DNA of 64,000 nucleotides from CANJBX01 sp035556735 (GTDB lineage: Bacteria > Pseudomonadota > Alphaproteobacteria > Rhizobiales > Xanthobacteraceae). This document shows, in pieces, positions 44,737 to 54,215 of this stretch. The notes beneath the pieces were generated by a model. It was not told where the DNA came from. It made no database searches and saw only the letters and a list, made by a program, of their open reading frames with translations. Both the position numbers and the translations under genes were made by a program. Every line of letters begins with the position of its first letter. Within the stretch, counting starts at the first letter, position 1. The stretch covers positions 297,357 through 361,356 of the forward strand of contig DATMFF010000008.1 of assembly GCA_035556735.1 (NCBI GenBank), written 5' to 3'.

Positions 44737-47336
44737 CCCATCGCCTCCTTGACCAGATCTGCTTCGGCTTCGGCGAGCAGCACGTCGGATGCTTCGCCAT
44801 AGACCATCTCGGCGCCGATCTCGAGCAGTACCGGCACTGCCAGCGGCGACACGCGATCAAGCTCCTTATGGATGATTCGGCCCCGGATACGCGAGAGCAT
44901 TGCCCCCAGGCGCCGGATGTCCAGCAAGCCGGTAGCCGCGTCCTCCCGCGCCGCGCGCAGCAATACATGGTCGGGCTGATGCTTGCGCAAGACGTCATAG
45001 ACGAGATCGGTGGAGATCGTCATCTGTCGGCGCGATTTTTCTTCGCCGGGATAGCGGCGCTCGATCAGCCCCGCGATGATGGCGCAGTTGCGGAAGGTGC
45101 GCTTCATCAAGGCGGATTCCCCAAGCCAAGCCTCCAGGTCGTCTCCAAGCATGTCCTGATCGAACAGCTCTGCGAGCGACAGCTCGCCGCGCCGGATGGC
45201 GAGGGCGGGGTCGCCCAGTCCCCATACCGCCAGTGCGTATTCGTTGGCGACGAAGCCGAGCGGGCGCAGGCGCGCGCGCTCGAGCCGGCGCGTCAGCAGC
45301 ATGCCGAGGGTCTGGTGCGCGAGGCGGCCTTCGAACGGGTAGCAGACCAGATAGCTCTTGTCGGCGCGCGGGAACGTCTCGACCAGAAGATCTCCCGCGG
45401 CGGGAATGAGCGAACGCCACTTCTGGATGTCGAGCCACTCGCGTACCTGGTCGGGCAACACGCGCCACGCGGACGGTTCGGCCAGCAGGTGGCGTACGCG
45501 GTCGGCGAGGTAGGTCGAGAGCGGGAATTTTCCACCCTCATAAGATGGGATCTTTGGATCCTCGTCGGCTGCGCGCGAAACATAAACCTCGTCCTCGACG
45601 ATCGCCTCGTAGCGCAGGATCTCGCCGGAGAACACGAACGTATCGCCCGGCGTCAGCGTCTCGATGAAATATTCCTCGACTTGGCCGAGCAGCTTGCCCC
45701 CGCGCGCGATCGGGCCGGCGTAGCCGTGCTTGGACGCCCGCGATCGCACCAACCGCACCTTCAGCATGTCGGCCTCGACAATGGTGCCGACATTCATCCG
45801 ATAGCGCTGAGCGATGCGCGGGTGCGTAATACGCCACCGGCCGTCCTTCGTCTGTTTGATCTTGGCGAAGCGCTCGTAGACCTTCAGGGCGTAGCCGCCC
45901 GTTGCGACGAAATCGACCACGCTGTCGAAGTCAGCGCGCCTGAGCGAGGCATAGGGCGCGGCCTGTCGCACCTCGGCATAAAGCTCCTCGGCAAGGAACG
46001 GCTCGCCGCAGGCGCAGCCGAGCACGTGCTGGGCCAGGACGTCGAGCGCGCCTGTGCGCAGCGGTGGCGTGTCCTGCGCATTCTCCGCGACGGCCGCAAT
46101 CGCCGCCGTGCACTCGAGCACCTCGAAGCGGTTGGCCGGCACGAGCACGCCACGCGAAGGCTCGTCCATGCGGTGATTGGCGCGGCCAATCCGCTGCAGT
46201 AAACGGCTCGACCCTTTCGGCGCACCGACGTTGATGACGAGATCGACGTCGCCCCAGTCGACGCCGAGATCGAGCGAGGATGTGCAGACCACGGCACGCA
46301 GGCGTCCGGCCGCCATCGCGTTTTCCACCTTGCGGCGCTGCTCGACGTCAAGCGATCCGTGATGCAGCGCGATGGCGAGGCCGTCGTCGTTGATGCGCCA
46401 CAACTCCTGGAAGATCATTTCCGCCTGCATCCGTGTGTTGACGAACACGAGCGTCGTCTTGTGGAGCTTGATCAGCGCATAGATCTCCGTCAGTGCATGC
46501 CGCGCCGAGTGTCCCGCCCACGGCAGGTGCTCGGCAGTGTCGAGCATGGTTACCACGGGCGCGGCGCCGCCCTCGGCGACGACGAGGTCGGCTTGGGCGG
46601 CACCGGCGGGCGGCTGCGGCACCAAGTAGCGGCAGAGCTCCGCGGGATCCGCCACAGTGGCGGAAAGACCAACGGTCGTAAGCTGGGGCGCCAGGCTAAA
46701 CAGGCGCGCGAGATCGAGCGCCAGCAGGTCGCCACGTTTGGATGTGACGAGCGAATGCAGTTCGTCGAGGACCACGCGCCGCAGGCTGGAGAACAGGAAT
46801 GGCCCGTCCGCCGTCGCCAGGAGCAGCGCGAGCTGCTCCGGCGTGGTGAGCAGGATATCGGGCGGATCGCGGCGCTGGCGCTGACGCTTGGAGGTGGGCG
46901 TATCGCCGGTGCGCGTCTCGATACGGACGGGCAAGCCCATCTCGGCGACGGGCGTCTCGAGATTGCGGGCGATGTCGACCGCGAGTGCCTTGAGCGGCGA
47001 GATGTAGAGGGTGTGCAGCCCGCCCGAACGCGCGACGTTGCGGCCGGTCGACACGAGCCTGCCGCGAGGCGGCGTGGCATGGTCGGTGCCTTGACCACGC
47101 GTTTTGCGCGGCGCGCCGGCATGGTGCTGCTCATCCAGCTCGACCAGCGTCGGCAGAAAGCCGGCCAAGGTCTTGCCCGCACCGGTCGGCGCGATCAGCA
47201 AGGTCGAGCGGCCGGCCTTGGCGTGCTCGAGCAGCGCGAGCTGGTGCGGGCGCGGGGTCCAGCCGCGCTGGGCGAACCAGCGCTGGAAGACGTCCGGAAG
47301 CAACGGTGCGGTCGTAAGGCTATCAGCGGGCGGCAC
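44733..47336 (-). CDS. Ligase-associated DEXH-box helicase (Lhr-like)
   Basis: An 867-residue superfamily 2 helicase. Motif I is LIAPTGAGKTLAG and motif II VLDELHSL. GLSATVADP, LHHGSLDVEQRRKVENAMAAG and LQRIGRANHR (motif VI) follow, then the Lhr-type winged-helix and C-terminal regions. It matches TIGR04121, the helicase of the ligase-associated repair module, thought to unwind or remodel damaged DNA before end processing. First gene of a pair with pdeM on the minus strand. Confidence 0.95.
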   Translation of the reverse strand: MPPADSLTTAPLLPDVFQRWFAQRGWTPRPHQLALLEHAKAGRSTLLIAPTGAGKTLAGFLPTLVELDEQHHAGAPRKTRGQGTDHATPPRGRLVSTGRNVARSGGLHTLYISPLKALAVDIARNLETPVAEMGLPVRIETRTGDTPTSKRQRQRRDPPDILLTTPEQLALLLATADGPFLFSSLRRVVLDELHSLVTSKRGDLLALDLARLFSLAPQLTTVGLSATVADPAELCRYLVPQPPAGAAQADLVVAEGGAAPVVTMLDTAEHLPWAGHSARHALTEIYALIKLHKTTLVFVNTRMQAEMIFQELWRINDDGLAIALHHGSLDVEQRRKVENAMAAGRLRAVVCTSSLDLGVDWGDVDLVINVGAPKGSSRLLQRIGRANHRMDEPSRGVLVPANRFEVLECTAAIAAVAENAQDTPPLRTGALDVLAQHVLGCACGEPFLAEELYAEVRQAAPYASLRRADFDSVVDFVATGGYALKVYERFAKIKQTKDGRWRITHPRIAQRYRMNVGTIVEADMLKVRLVRSRASKHGYAGPIARGGKLLGQVEEYFIETLTPGDTFVFSGEILRYEAIVEDEVYVSRAADEDPKIPSYEGGKFPLSTYLADRVRHLLAEPSAWRVLPDQVREWLDIQKWRSLIPAAGDLLVETFPRADKSYLVCYPFEGRLAHQTLGMLLTRRLERARLRPLGFVANEYALAVWGLGDPALAIRRGELSLAELFDQDMLGDDLEAWLGESALMKRTFRNCAIIAGLIERRYPGEEKSRRQMTISTDLVYDVLRKHQPDHVLLRAAREDAATGLLDIRRLGAMLSRIRGRIIHKELDRVSPLAVPVLLEIGAEMVYGEASDVLLAEAEADLVKEAMG

Positions 47337-47379
47337 GCGTCACACGTAGCGCGCCGCCGCAGCAGGGTCGAGCCGCCAA

Positions 47380-48312
47380 TCAGCGCCGCATGGCAACGGC
47401 GATCAGTCCCGGTACGTCCTGGCCGCCTTCCTTGCGGGTCACCGCGGGGTCGAGCCGCAGCAGGGCGAGCCCGGCCTGTGCCAGGGCTGCGCGCACATGT
47501 GCGGCGCCGTGGGCATAGCGCAGCTTCTCACCGAGAACGACGCCGTCACCCTCGTGCGTTTCGACCGAGAAGGCGAACAGTCCAGCCGGTGCGAGCACGC
47601 GTGCGCTTGCCGCTGCCAGCGGGGTCAGCCCGGGGAAATAGGCGAAGACGTCGGCCGCGAACACGAGATCGAACCCGGCCGTAGTTTGCTCGTCGAGGAA
47701 TGGAATCATGTCGCCGACGGACAAGTGGTCATAGATGGCCTTGCCGCGCGCCTGTCTGATCATCCCCGCGGCGATGTCCACGCCAGCCAGATGGTCGACG
47801 AACGGACGGAATGCGGCGCCGCCCAGGCCGGTGCCACAGCCGAGATCGAGTGCGGACTTGAAATGTAGGTCGCGGTTCAGGTCCATGCAGACCGTGCTCA
47901 CCGCGGCCAGCAGCAATTCAGGCCCGCGATAGGAGAGCCCCTCCACCAACGCGGTGTCGAAGCGCGGCGCGTACTGGTCGAACAGCGTGCGCACGTAATC
48001 CGCCGGCATGTGCGCGAGCGGGATGGCGCCGAGCCGCATGAGTTGCAGGCCAGCGCCACGGCGGTCGGAAGGGTCAAGCGCCTGCGCGCGCTGGAAGGCG
48101 ACCGCAGCCTTGGCCGTGTCCCTGAGCCGGACGTGCGCTTCCCCCAACGCGAACCATGCCGATACGAAATCTGGGGCGACTTCGACCGCCTGCGCGAACA
48201 GGTCAGCGGCGGCTGCGACGTCGCCGCGTTCAGCCAGTTCCTGACCGAAGGCATAACGTCGGTCGGCCGTCAGGTTGCCGGAAGAGTGGAACAGGGGCGC
48301 AGCCGTGGTCAT
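47380..48312 (-). CDS. TPR-containing class I SAM methyltransferase
   Basis: A 310-residue cytoplasmic protein. Its first 100 residues form two to three TPR-like helical repeats (AADLFAQAVEVAPDFVSAWFALGEAH). The rest is a Rossmann methyltransferase with SAM motif I ALDLGCGTGLGG, VDIAAGMI and FDLVFAADVFAYF. It resembles methyltransferases annotated as TPR-containing; the substrate is unknown. It is wedged between the helicase and exonuclease genes of the DNA-repair module and is divergent from the exonuclease by 68 bp, so a link to that module is possible but unproved. The start at 48312 is preferred. Confidence 0.85.
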   Translation of the reverse strand: MTTAAPLFHSSGNLTADRRYAFGQELAERGDVAAAADLFAQAVEVAPDFVSAWFALGEAHVRLRDTAKAAVAFQRAQALDPSDRRGAGLQLMRLGAIPLAHMPADYVRTLFDQYAPRFDTALVEGLSYRGPELLLAAVSTVCMDLNRDLHFKSALDLGCGTGLGGAAFRPFVDHLAGVDIAAGMIRQARGKAIYDHLSVGDMIPFLDEQTTAGFDLVFAADVFAYFPGLTPLAAASARVLAPAGLFAFSVETHEGDGVVLGEKLRYAHGAAHVRAALAQAGLALLRLDPAVTRKEGGQDVPGLIAVAMRR

Positions 48313-48380
48313 GGCCGGTCGACATACCACACTACGCGGCGAGGCTCGCAACGGCGTGAAAATCTCTTATGTAGATCGGG

Positions 48381-49430
48381 ATGCGCCCGGAGGACCTCCT
48401 CAAGCTCACGCCGGCCGGACTGTGCTGTGCCAACGGCGGCTTCCACGTCGACCCGGTTCGTGCGGTGGATCGGGCACTGATCACGCACGGCCATTCCGAT
48501 CATGCCCGCCCCGGGCACCGCGCCGTGCTGGCGACGCGGGAAACATTGGATTTCATGCGCCTGCGCTACGGCGAGGGGTTTGCCCGGGAGACCCAGGCGA
48601 TCGCCTATGGCGAGACTGTCGAGATCGACGGCGTGCGCGTGACGTTCCATCCGGCTGGTCATGTCCTCGGTTCGGCGCAAATCTGCGTGGAAGCCAATGG
48701 TCTGCGCATCGTTGCCTCCGGCGACTACAAAAATATTGCCGATCCGACCTGCGCGCCGTTCGAGCTCGTGCCCTGCGATGTGTTCATCACCGAGGCCACC
48801 TTCGGCCTGCCGGTGTTCCGCCACAGCACGCCGGCCGCTGAGATCGACAAGCTTCTGCGCTCGGTCGAGATCTTTCCGGAGCGGGCGCATCTCGTCGGCG
48901 CCTATTCCCTGGGCAAAGCGCAGCGCGTGATTGCCATGCTGCGTGCGGCCGGCCACGACGCACCGATCTATCTGCATGGCGCGATGGACAAGCTCACGCG
49001 CTACTACGCCGAGCAGATGGACCTTGGCGAACTGCGCCCGGTCAGCGGAACACCCAAGACCGAGCTCGCCGGCATCATCGCGCTATGTCCGCCATCATCG
49101 CTCAAGGACGTCTGGGCGCGGCGCTTTCCCGATCCGGTCGCCTGCTTCGCGTCTGGCTGGATGCGCGTGCGCGCCCGCGCGCGCCAGAGCCTCGTCGAAC
49201 TGCCGCTGGTGATCTCCGACCACGCCGACTGGGAGGGTCTTACCGCGACGATTGCGGCCACCGGCGCCTCGGAGGTGTGGGTCACGCATGGCGCCGAGGA
49301 GGCGTTGGTGCATTGGTGCCTCACGCGCGGGCTCAAGGCACGACCGCTCAACATCGTCGGCTACGGCGACGAGGAGGAGGCGTCGAGCGTCGCAGATGCT
49401 GCCGCGCCGCGACCGGATGCAGGCGCATGA
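48381..49430 (+). CDS. Ligase-associated MBL/beta-CASP DNA exonuclease
   Basis: A 349-residue metallo-beta-lactamase nuclease. The zinc motif HGHSDH is at residues 36-41, followed by FHPAGHVLGSAQI, VASGDYKN, FITEATFGLP and, in the beta-CASP part, VISDHADWEG. This matches the ligase-associated exonuclease family (TIGR04122, SNM1/Artemis-like). The stop overlaps the ligase start (ATGA), so both are made together. Confidence 0.94.
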   Translation: MRPEDLLKLTPAGLCCANGGFHVDPVRAVDRALITHGHSDHARPGHRAVLATRETLDFMRLRYGEGFARETQAIAYGETVEIDGVRVTFHPAGHVLGSAQICVEANGLRIVASGDYKNIADPTCAPFELVPCDVFITEATFGLPVFRHSTPAAEIDKLLRSVEIFPERAHLVGAYSLGKAQRVIAMLRAAGHDAPIYLHGAMDKLTRYYAEQMDLGELRPVSGTPKTELAGIIALCPPSSLKDVWARRFPDPVACFASGWMRVRARARQSLVELPLVISDHADWEGLTATIAATGASEVWVTHGAEEALVHWCLTRGLKARPLNIVGYGDEEEASSVADAAAPRPDAGA

Positions 49431-51124
49431 ATCGTTTTGCCGCGCTGCTGGACCGCCTAAGCTACGAGCCCAGTCGCAACGGCAAGCTGCGGCTGATGAC
49501 GGAGCATTTCCGCACCACGCCCGATCCCGACCGCGGCTACGCACTCGCCGCGCTTACAGGTACGCTCTCCTTCCAGCATGCCAAGCCCGGTCTCATCCGC
49601 ATCCTCATCGCCGAGCGCACGGACCCGGTGCTGTTCGCGTTATCCTATGACTATGTCGGCGACCTGTCGGAAACAGTCGCACTGATGTGGGCGGGTCCTA
49701 TCGTGAAGAACGAGGGTGCAGCCGCGCCCCCCACTCTCGGCGAAGTGGTCCATACGCTCGCCACGCTCGGCAAGGCGCAGCTTCCGGCGCAGCTCGCGCG
49801 TTGGCTTGACGTGCTTGACGAGACCGGCCGCTGGGCGTTGCTCAAGCTTGTCACCGGTGGATTGCGCGTGGGGGTTTCGGCGCGCCTCGCGAAGACGGCG
49901 GTGGCGGCGCTCGGCGACAGGCAGCCCGACGAGATCGAACTGATCTGGCCCGGCCTCGAGCCACCTTATCTCGACCTGTTCGCCTGGCTCGAAGGACGTG
50001 CCGATAAGCCCGAGTCCGGCAATCCGGCCCCATTCCGGCCGGTGATGCTGTCGCACGCGATCGAAGAGACCGACTTCTCGGCACTCGATCCCGCCCAGCA
50101 TTGCGCCGAATGGAAGTGGGACGGCATCCGCATCCAGGCAGTCGGCGGTCGCCGCTCGGACGGGGCGCTGGTGAAGCGGCTCTACTCGCGCACGGGCGAG
50201 GAGATATCCGCAAGCTTCCCGGACTTGTGCGAAGCGATCGATTTCGAGGGCGCGATCGATGGCGAACTCCTGATCCTGCGCGACGGCCGCGTCCAGTCGT
50301 TCAACGTCCTGCAACAACGGCTCAACCGCAAGACGGTGACGCCGAAGCTGCTCGTCGAATTTCCCGCGCACCTGCGAGCCTATGATCTCCTAGTGGACGG
50401 GAATGAGGACCTGCGCGAGCAACCGCTATATGCCCGCCGCGCGCGGTTGGAGGAACTGCTGCAGCGTCTCGGGCGGCCTCAGTTCGACCTCTCGACACAG
50501 GTGCCCTTCAAGAGCTGGGACGAACTCGCGCGCGCCCGCGCCAATCCGACAGAGGCAGGCGCCGGCGCCGATGCGGATGCGGTCGAAGGCGTGATGATCA
50601 AGCGCCGCGACGCACTCTACCTGCCGGGCAGGCCCAAGGGCTTGTGGTGGAAGTGGAAGCGCGATCCCTACATCGTCGATGCCGTGCTGATGTATGCCCA
50701 GCGTGGTCACGGCAAGCGCTCCTCCTTCTATTCCGACTATACATTCGGCGTCTGGACCGGCGGCGCGGAAGGGGACGAACTGGTGCCCGTGGGCAAGGCC
50801 TATTTCGGATTCACGGATGCGGAGCTGGCGGAGATCGACCGTTTCGTGCGGCGCAATACAATTGACCGTTTCGGTCCGGTGCGCGAGGTGGTGCACGAGC
50901 GCGAGCGGGGGCTGGTCTTCGAGGTTGCGTTCGAAGGGTTACAGCGCTCGACCCGCCACAAGTCGGGAGTGGCGATGCGTTTCCCGCGCATCAGCCGCCT
51001 GCGCTGGGACAAGCCGCCGCGCGATGCCGATCGGCTCGAAACGCTCGAAAAGATCTTGGAAAAGATCGAACAAGGACGGCCGCCGACAGCCGCCGGCGAT
51101 ACTTCGTCGAGACAGATCGGATAG
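49427..51124 (+). CDS. ATP-dependent DNA ligase, PP_1105 family
   Basis: A 565-residue ligase with an N-terminal DNA-binding domain (residues 1-200), an adenylation domain whose nucleophile is Lys230 in EWKWDGIRIQ, and a C-terminal OB domain. Later nucleotidyltransferase motifs include DGELLI, VEGVMIKRRDALY and LWWKWKRD. This is the TIGR04120 type that defines the ligase-associated DNA-damage module, distinct from LigD of NHEJ because polymerase and nuclease domains are absent. The ATGA overlap with the exonuclease fixes the start. Confidence 0.95.
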   Translation: MNRFAALLDRLSYEPSRNGKLRLMTEHFRTTPDPDRGYALAALTGTLSFQHAKPGLIRILIAERTDPVLFALSYDYVGDLSETVALMWAGPIVKNEGAAAPPTLGEVVHTLATLGKAQLPAQLARWLDVLDETGRWALLKLVTGGLRVGVSARLAKTAVAALGDRQPDEIELIWPGLEPPYLDLFAWLEGRADKPESGNPAPFRPVMLSHAIEETDFSALDPAQHCAEWKWDGIRIQAVGGRRSDGALVKRLYSRTGEEISASFPDLCEAIDFEGAIDGELLILRDGRVQSFNVLQQRLNRKTVTPKLLVEFPAHLRAYDLLVDGNEDLREQPLYARRARLEELLQRLGRPQFDLSTQVPFKSWDELARARANPTEAGAGADADAVEGVMIKRRDALYLPGRPKGLWWKWKRDPYIVDAVLMYAQRGHGKRSSFYSDYTFGVWTGGAEGDELVPVGKAYFGFTDAELAEIDRFVRRNTIDRFGPVREVVHERERGLVFEVAFEGLQRSTRHKSGVAMRFPRISRLRWDKPPRDADRLETLEKILEKIEQGRPPTAAGDTSSRQIG

Positions 51125-51171
51125 ACTTCAGGTACGGACGAGGCGTATCCGTGTGCACCGGAGCAGCACAG

Positions 51172-51444
51172 ATGTCGAACGGAGCAATGAGCAAGTTTCT
51201 CGGCGGGCCGCCCCTCTCGGTGGCGCTGCGCCTCGTCTTGCTCTGCATTCTGGTTGGTGTGATCCTGACGGCACTCGGCTTCGATCCGTGGAACATCTGG
51301 CGCAGCCTGCAGAACCTCGTCCGCTCCATATGGGATATGGGATTCGAGGCCGTATGGTGGGTCTGGCGCTACTTCCTGGTCGGCGCCGTGGTGGTGATCC
51401 CGATCTGGCTGATCGTGCGACTCGCCAAGGGCGGGCGCGGCTAG
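51172..51444 (+). CDS. DUF6460 small membrane protein
   Basis: A 90-residue protein with two membrane helices (VALRLVLLCILVGVILTALGF and the C-terminal WRYFLVGAVVVIPIWLIVRL), separated by FDPWNIWRSLQNLVRSIWDMG. It matches the DUF6460 family of Hyphomicrobiales; function unknown. The start at 51172 is the likeliest; 51187 is possible. It follows the ligase gene by 47 bp and may be its distal operon member. Confidence 0.8.
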   Translation: MSNGAMSKFLGGPPLSVALRLVLLCILVGVILTALGFDPWNIWRSLQNLVRSIWDMGFEAVWWVWRYFLVGAVVVIPIWLIVRLAKGGRG

Positions 51445-51462
51445 TGTCGTGGTTCAGAAATT

Positions 51463-51480
51463 CGCGGCATTATTGCCGCG
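51463..51480. repeat. Hairpin between convergent genes
   Basis: CGCGGCA and TGCCGCG form a perfect 7-bp stem with a TTAT loop, between the stops of the DUF6460 gene and pyrD. There is no strong T-tract; it may act as a weak bidirectional terminator. Confidence 0.45.
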
Positions 51481-51503
51481 CGTCACTCAAGCGGGGACAC
51501 TAA

Positions 51504-52589
51504 TCACTCCGGCCACTTCTCCGCGGTGATCTCTGCCGCATCCGTGCCGACGAGTCGCCCGAGCGTGACAGCCCGTCCGAGCGTTTGGAGGAGGCCGGCC
51601 TTGATATCGCCGATCAGGCCGAGCCCGCGATAGATCAGCGCGCTGTAAAGCTGCACGAGGCTGGCGCCCGCGCGAAACTTGGCCAGCGCCGCTGCCGGCG
51701 AATCGATGCCGCCGACGCCGATCAGGGGGAACGCGCCTTCCACACGCACGAAGGTCTCGGCCAGCATGCGCGTGGCGAGCGGGAACAGCGGTTTACCCGA
51801 CAATCCGCCGGTCTGCCGGGCGGCGGCATCCGTGAGCCCGTTGGGCCGCGAGATCGTTGTGTTGCCGACGATCATGCCATCGACGCGCCGCCGGCGCGCG
51901 ACTGCGACGACCTCGTCGAGTTCCGACAACGTCAGATCCGGTGCGATCTTGAGGAGCACCGGCACTGCACGCAGCGGAAGCGCGCGCTCGCGGGCCGCGA
52001 GCACGCGCGCGAGCAGATCGTCCAGCGCCGCCGCCTCCTGCAGATTGCGCAGGCCGGGCGTATTGGGCGAGGACACATTGACGGTGAAGTAGCTGGCGAC
52101 CGGCGCGAGCATCTCGACGAGGCGCACGTAGTCCGCGCCGCGGTCTGCGGTCTCCTTGTTCGCGCCGATGTTGACCCCCACGACCCCCGGGCGCCGCACA
52201 CGTGCGCGCAGTCGCGCCAGGGCGGCCACCGCGCCTTCGCTGTTGAAGCCGAAGCGATTGATCACCGCCTCGTCGGCCTCGAGCCGGAACAGCCGAGGGC
52301 GCGGGTTGCCGGGCTGTGGACGCGGAGTGATCGTCCCCACTTCCACGAAGCCAAAACCCAGCCGCAGCAGGGCGTCGGGCACCTCGGCATGCTTGTCGAA
52401 GCCGGCCGCGATGCCGATCGGATTCGGGAAATCGAGCCCGAACGCCCGCACCGCGAGACGCGGATCGTCCACGGCGACATGGCTGCGCGGCGTCAGCTTG
52501 AGGGCCCGCACCGTGAGCCCGTGGGCATCTTCCGGGTCGAGGGCGCGCAGCAGCGGCCGGGCGAGGCGGTCGAACAATCCAATCACCAC
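51504..52589 (-). CDS. pyrD: Dihydroorotate dehydrogenase (quinone), class 2
   Basis: A 361-residue membrane-associated FMN enzyme of pyrimidine synthesis that oxidises dihydroorotate with quinone. The amphipathic N-terminus (FDRLARPLLRALDPEDAHGL) is the membrane-binding and quinone tunnel segment of class 2. Catalytic Ser is in NVSSPNTPGLRNLQ, and GVGGIDSPAAALAKFRAGASLVQLYSAL binds FMN phosphate. Length and motifs are complete. Convergent with the DUF6460 gene. Confidence 0.97.
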   Translation of the reverse strand: MVIGLFDRLARPLLRALDPEDAHGLTVRALKLTPRSHVAVDDPRLAVRAFGLDFPNPIGIAAGFDKHAEVPDALLRLGFGFVEVGTITPRPQPGNPRPRLFRLEADEAVINRFGFNSEGAVAALARLRARVRRPGVVGVNIGANKETADRGADYVRLVEMLAPVASYFTVNVSSPNTPGLRNLQEAAALDDLLARVLAARERALPLRAVPVLLKIAPDLTLSELDEVVAVARRRRVDGMIVGNTTISRPNGLTDAAARQTGGLSGKPLFPLATRMLAETFVRVEGAFPLIGVGGIDSPAAALAKFRAGASLVQLYSALIYRGLGLIGDIKAGLLQTLGRAVTLGRLVGTDAAEITAEKWPE

Positions 52590-52873
52590 GCATCTCCAAG
52601 TGGACCGCGACCCTACTCGGCATCAGGCCGCCTTCAAGGCGAAAGTTTTGCAGGGCCCTCCCGCCGGAGCGGTGGGGCTTGGAGCTGCGGCGTTTCAGGT
52701 TACAATTCCTAAAGGCATGGCTCAGGGACGCGGCGGCAGCCGCCGGCATCTGGGAGATCATGCGCCGGAACAATCGCTTGCTGCCCTTGCGGGCGCTTTG
52801 GGGTCGCCTTGGCCAATCGTGCAATGGATAAATATTCTCAGCCTGTGGCCTGTCGCGGGGCGCGGCGCGTGCC

Positions 52874-53500
52874 ATGCTGACGCATGCTCAGGTCTGGGCC
52901 GCGCTCGATAGGCTCGCGGTCAAGGCGGGCCTGTCGGCGTCCGGCCTCGCCAAGCGCGCCGGACTTGATCCGACCACCTTCAACAAATCCAAACGCGTGA
53001 CGCCGCAAGGCCGGGCACGCTGGCCGTCGACCGAATCGATTGCGAAGTCGCTCGCCGCCACCGGCACATCGATCGAGCAGTTCGTCGCCCTGATCAACGA
53101 CGGCAAGGGGCCGGCACAGGCCGTGCCCTTGATCGGTCTCGCCCAGGCAGGGGCGGGCGGTTACTTCGATGATGCCGGCTTTCCGGTTGGGAAGGGCTGG
53201 GACGAGATTTCGTTCCCGCAGGTGGACGATCCGCATGCCTACGCGCTCGAGATCGCCGGCGACTCGATGGAGCCGGCCTACCGCGATGGAACGATCATCG
53301 TCGTTTCGCCGGCGGTGCCGGTCAGGCGTGGCGACCGCGTCGTCGTCAAGACGCGCGACTGCGAGGTGATGGCGAAGGAGCTCAAGCGCAAGACCGCCAG
53401 GACAGTCGAACTGCGCTCGTTCAATCCCGCGCATGGCGAGCGCATACTCAATCTCGATAACGTGCAATGGATTGCTCGTATCGTGTGGGCGAGCCAATAA
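52874..53500 (+). CDS. HTH regulator with S24 LexA-like peptidase domain
   Basis: A 208-residue repressor-like protein. A helix-turn-helix (ASGLAKRAGLDPTTFNKSKR) is followed by an S24 domain with the Ser-Lys dyad: Ser131 in GDSMEPAYRDG and Lys168 in EVMAKEL, 37 residues apart as in LexA. An Ala-Gly pair at LAQAGAGG could be the self-cleavage site. It looks like a CI/LexA-type regulator fixed in the chromosome; no phage genes surround it. Whether it responds to DNA damage is unknown, but the DNA-repair module ends less than 2 kb away. Confidence 0.87.
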   Translation: MLTHAQVWAALDRLAVKAGLSASGLAKRAGLDPTTFNKSKRVTPQGRARWPSTESIAKSLAATGTSIEQFVALINDGKGPAQAVPLIGLAQAGAGGYFDDAGFPVGKGWDEISFPQVDDPHAYALEIAGDSMEPAYRDGTIIVVSPAVPVRRGDRVVVKTRDCEVMAKELKRKTARTVELRSFNPAHGERILNLDNVQWIARIVWASQ

Positions 53501-53628
53501 GCTTGCGCGATCGGCGCAATGCGCTGGATATCGTTCATCGGCTGGCAACATTTGCCGGCGAATAGTCGCGCCATGCTGCTGCTCCAAGGCGTTTCGCAAT
53601 CACCCGCGCATTCAAGGAACTACGAATT

Positions 53629-54189
53629 ATGACGCCTGCACACGAGACTGCCTGTGGTTGTTGCGCCGACCTTCTCCGCGGCCGCTTTGATCGCCGCCGC
53701 TTTCTGCACCTCGCAGCCGGCGCCGGCGCGATGGCTGCGTTTCCTTCGTTTGCCCTCGCGCGCGACAGCTATCAGACGGTCTATGAGGCAATGCTGCTGA
53801 CCTGTATCGATCCCCGCTTCCCAGGACTGACATTCAACTACATGCAGGGCCGCGGCATGGTCGGGAAATACAGTCAGTTCTCGCTGGCAGGTTCGGCCAT
53901 TGGTGTCGTGGCGCCGACGTTCAAGGCATGGCAGCCGGCGTTCTGGGAAAATCTCGGTGCGTCCATCCAACTGCACCACATCCCTAAGGTAATCGCGATC
54001 AACCACCGCGATTGCGGCGCTGCGCGGATCGCGTACGGCGCGGAGAGAGTCGATGGCGCGGAGAAGGAAACGCTCACCCACAAGGCCGCGCTTGCGGAGT
54101 TCCGTGGTGAGGTTGGCAAGCGTCACCCAGCCCTCCAGGTGGAGACGGGCCTGATGGGGCTCGACGGCAAGATCGAGATGCTGGGCTGA
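53629..54189 (+). CDS. Tat-exported beta-carbonic-anhydrase-like protein
   Basis: A 186-residue protein with a twin-arginine signal (DRRRFLHLAAGAGAMAAFPSFALA). The mature part has the beta-carbonic anhydrase zinc pattern: Cys59-x-Asp61-x-Arg63 in LLTCIDPRF, and His126 and Cys129 in NHRDCGA. The CxDxR...HxxC spacing fits a folded zinc enzyme exported with its metal. It is shorter and more divergent than housekeeping Can/CynT enzymes, and activity is not certain. The N-terminal CGCC cluster before the signal is odd. Confidence 0.75.
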   Translation: MTPAHETACGCCADLLRGRFDRRRFLHLAAGAGAMAAFPSFALARDSYQTVYEAMLLTCIDPRFPGLTFNYMQGRGMVGKYSQFSLAGSAIGVVAPTFKAWQPAFWENLGASIQLHHIPKVIAINHRDCGAARIAYGAERVDGAEKETLTHKAALAEFRGEVGKRHPALQVETGLMGLDGKIEMLG

Positions 54190-54215
54190 CCGCGGTCGCG
54201 CCTCGTCGCGCCCGG

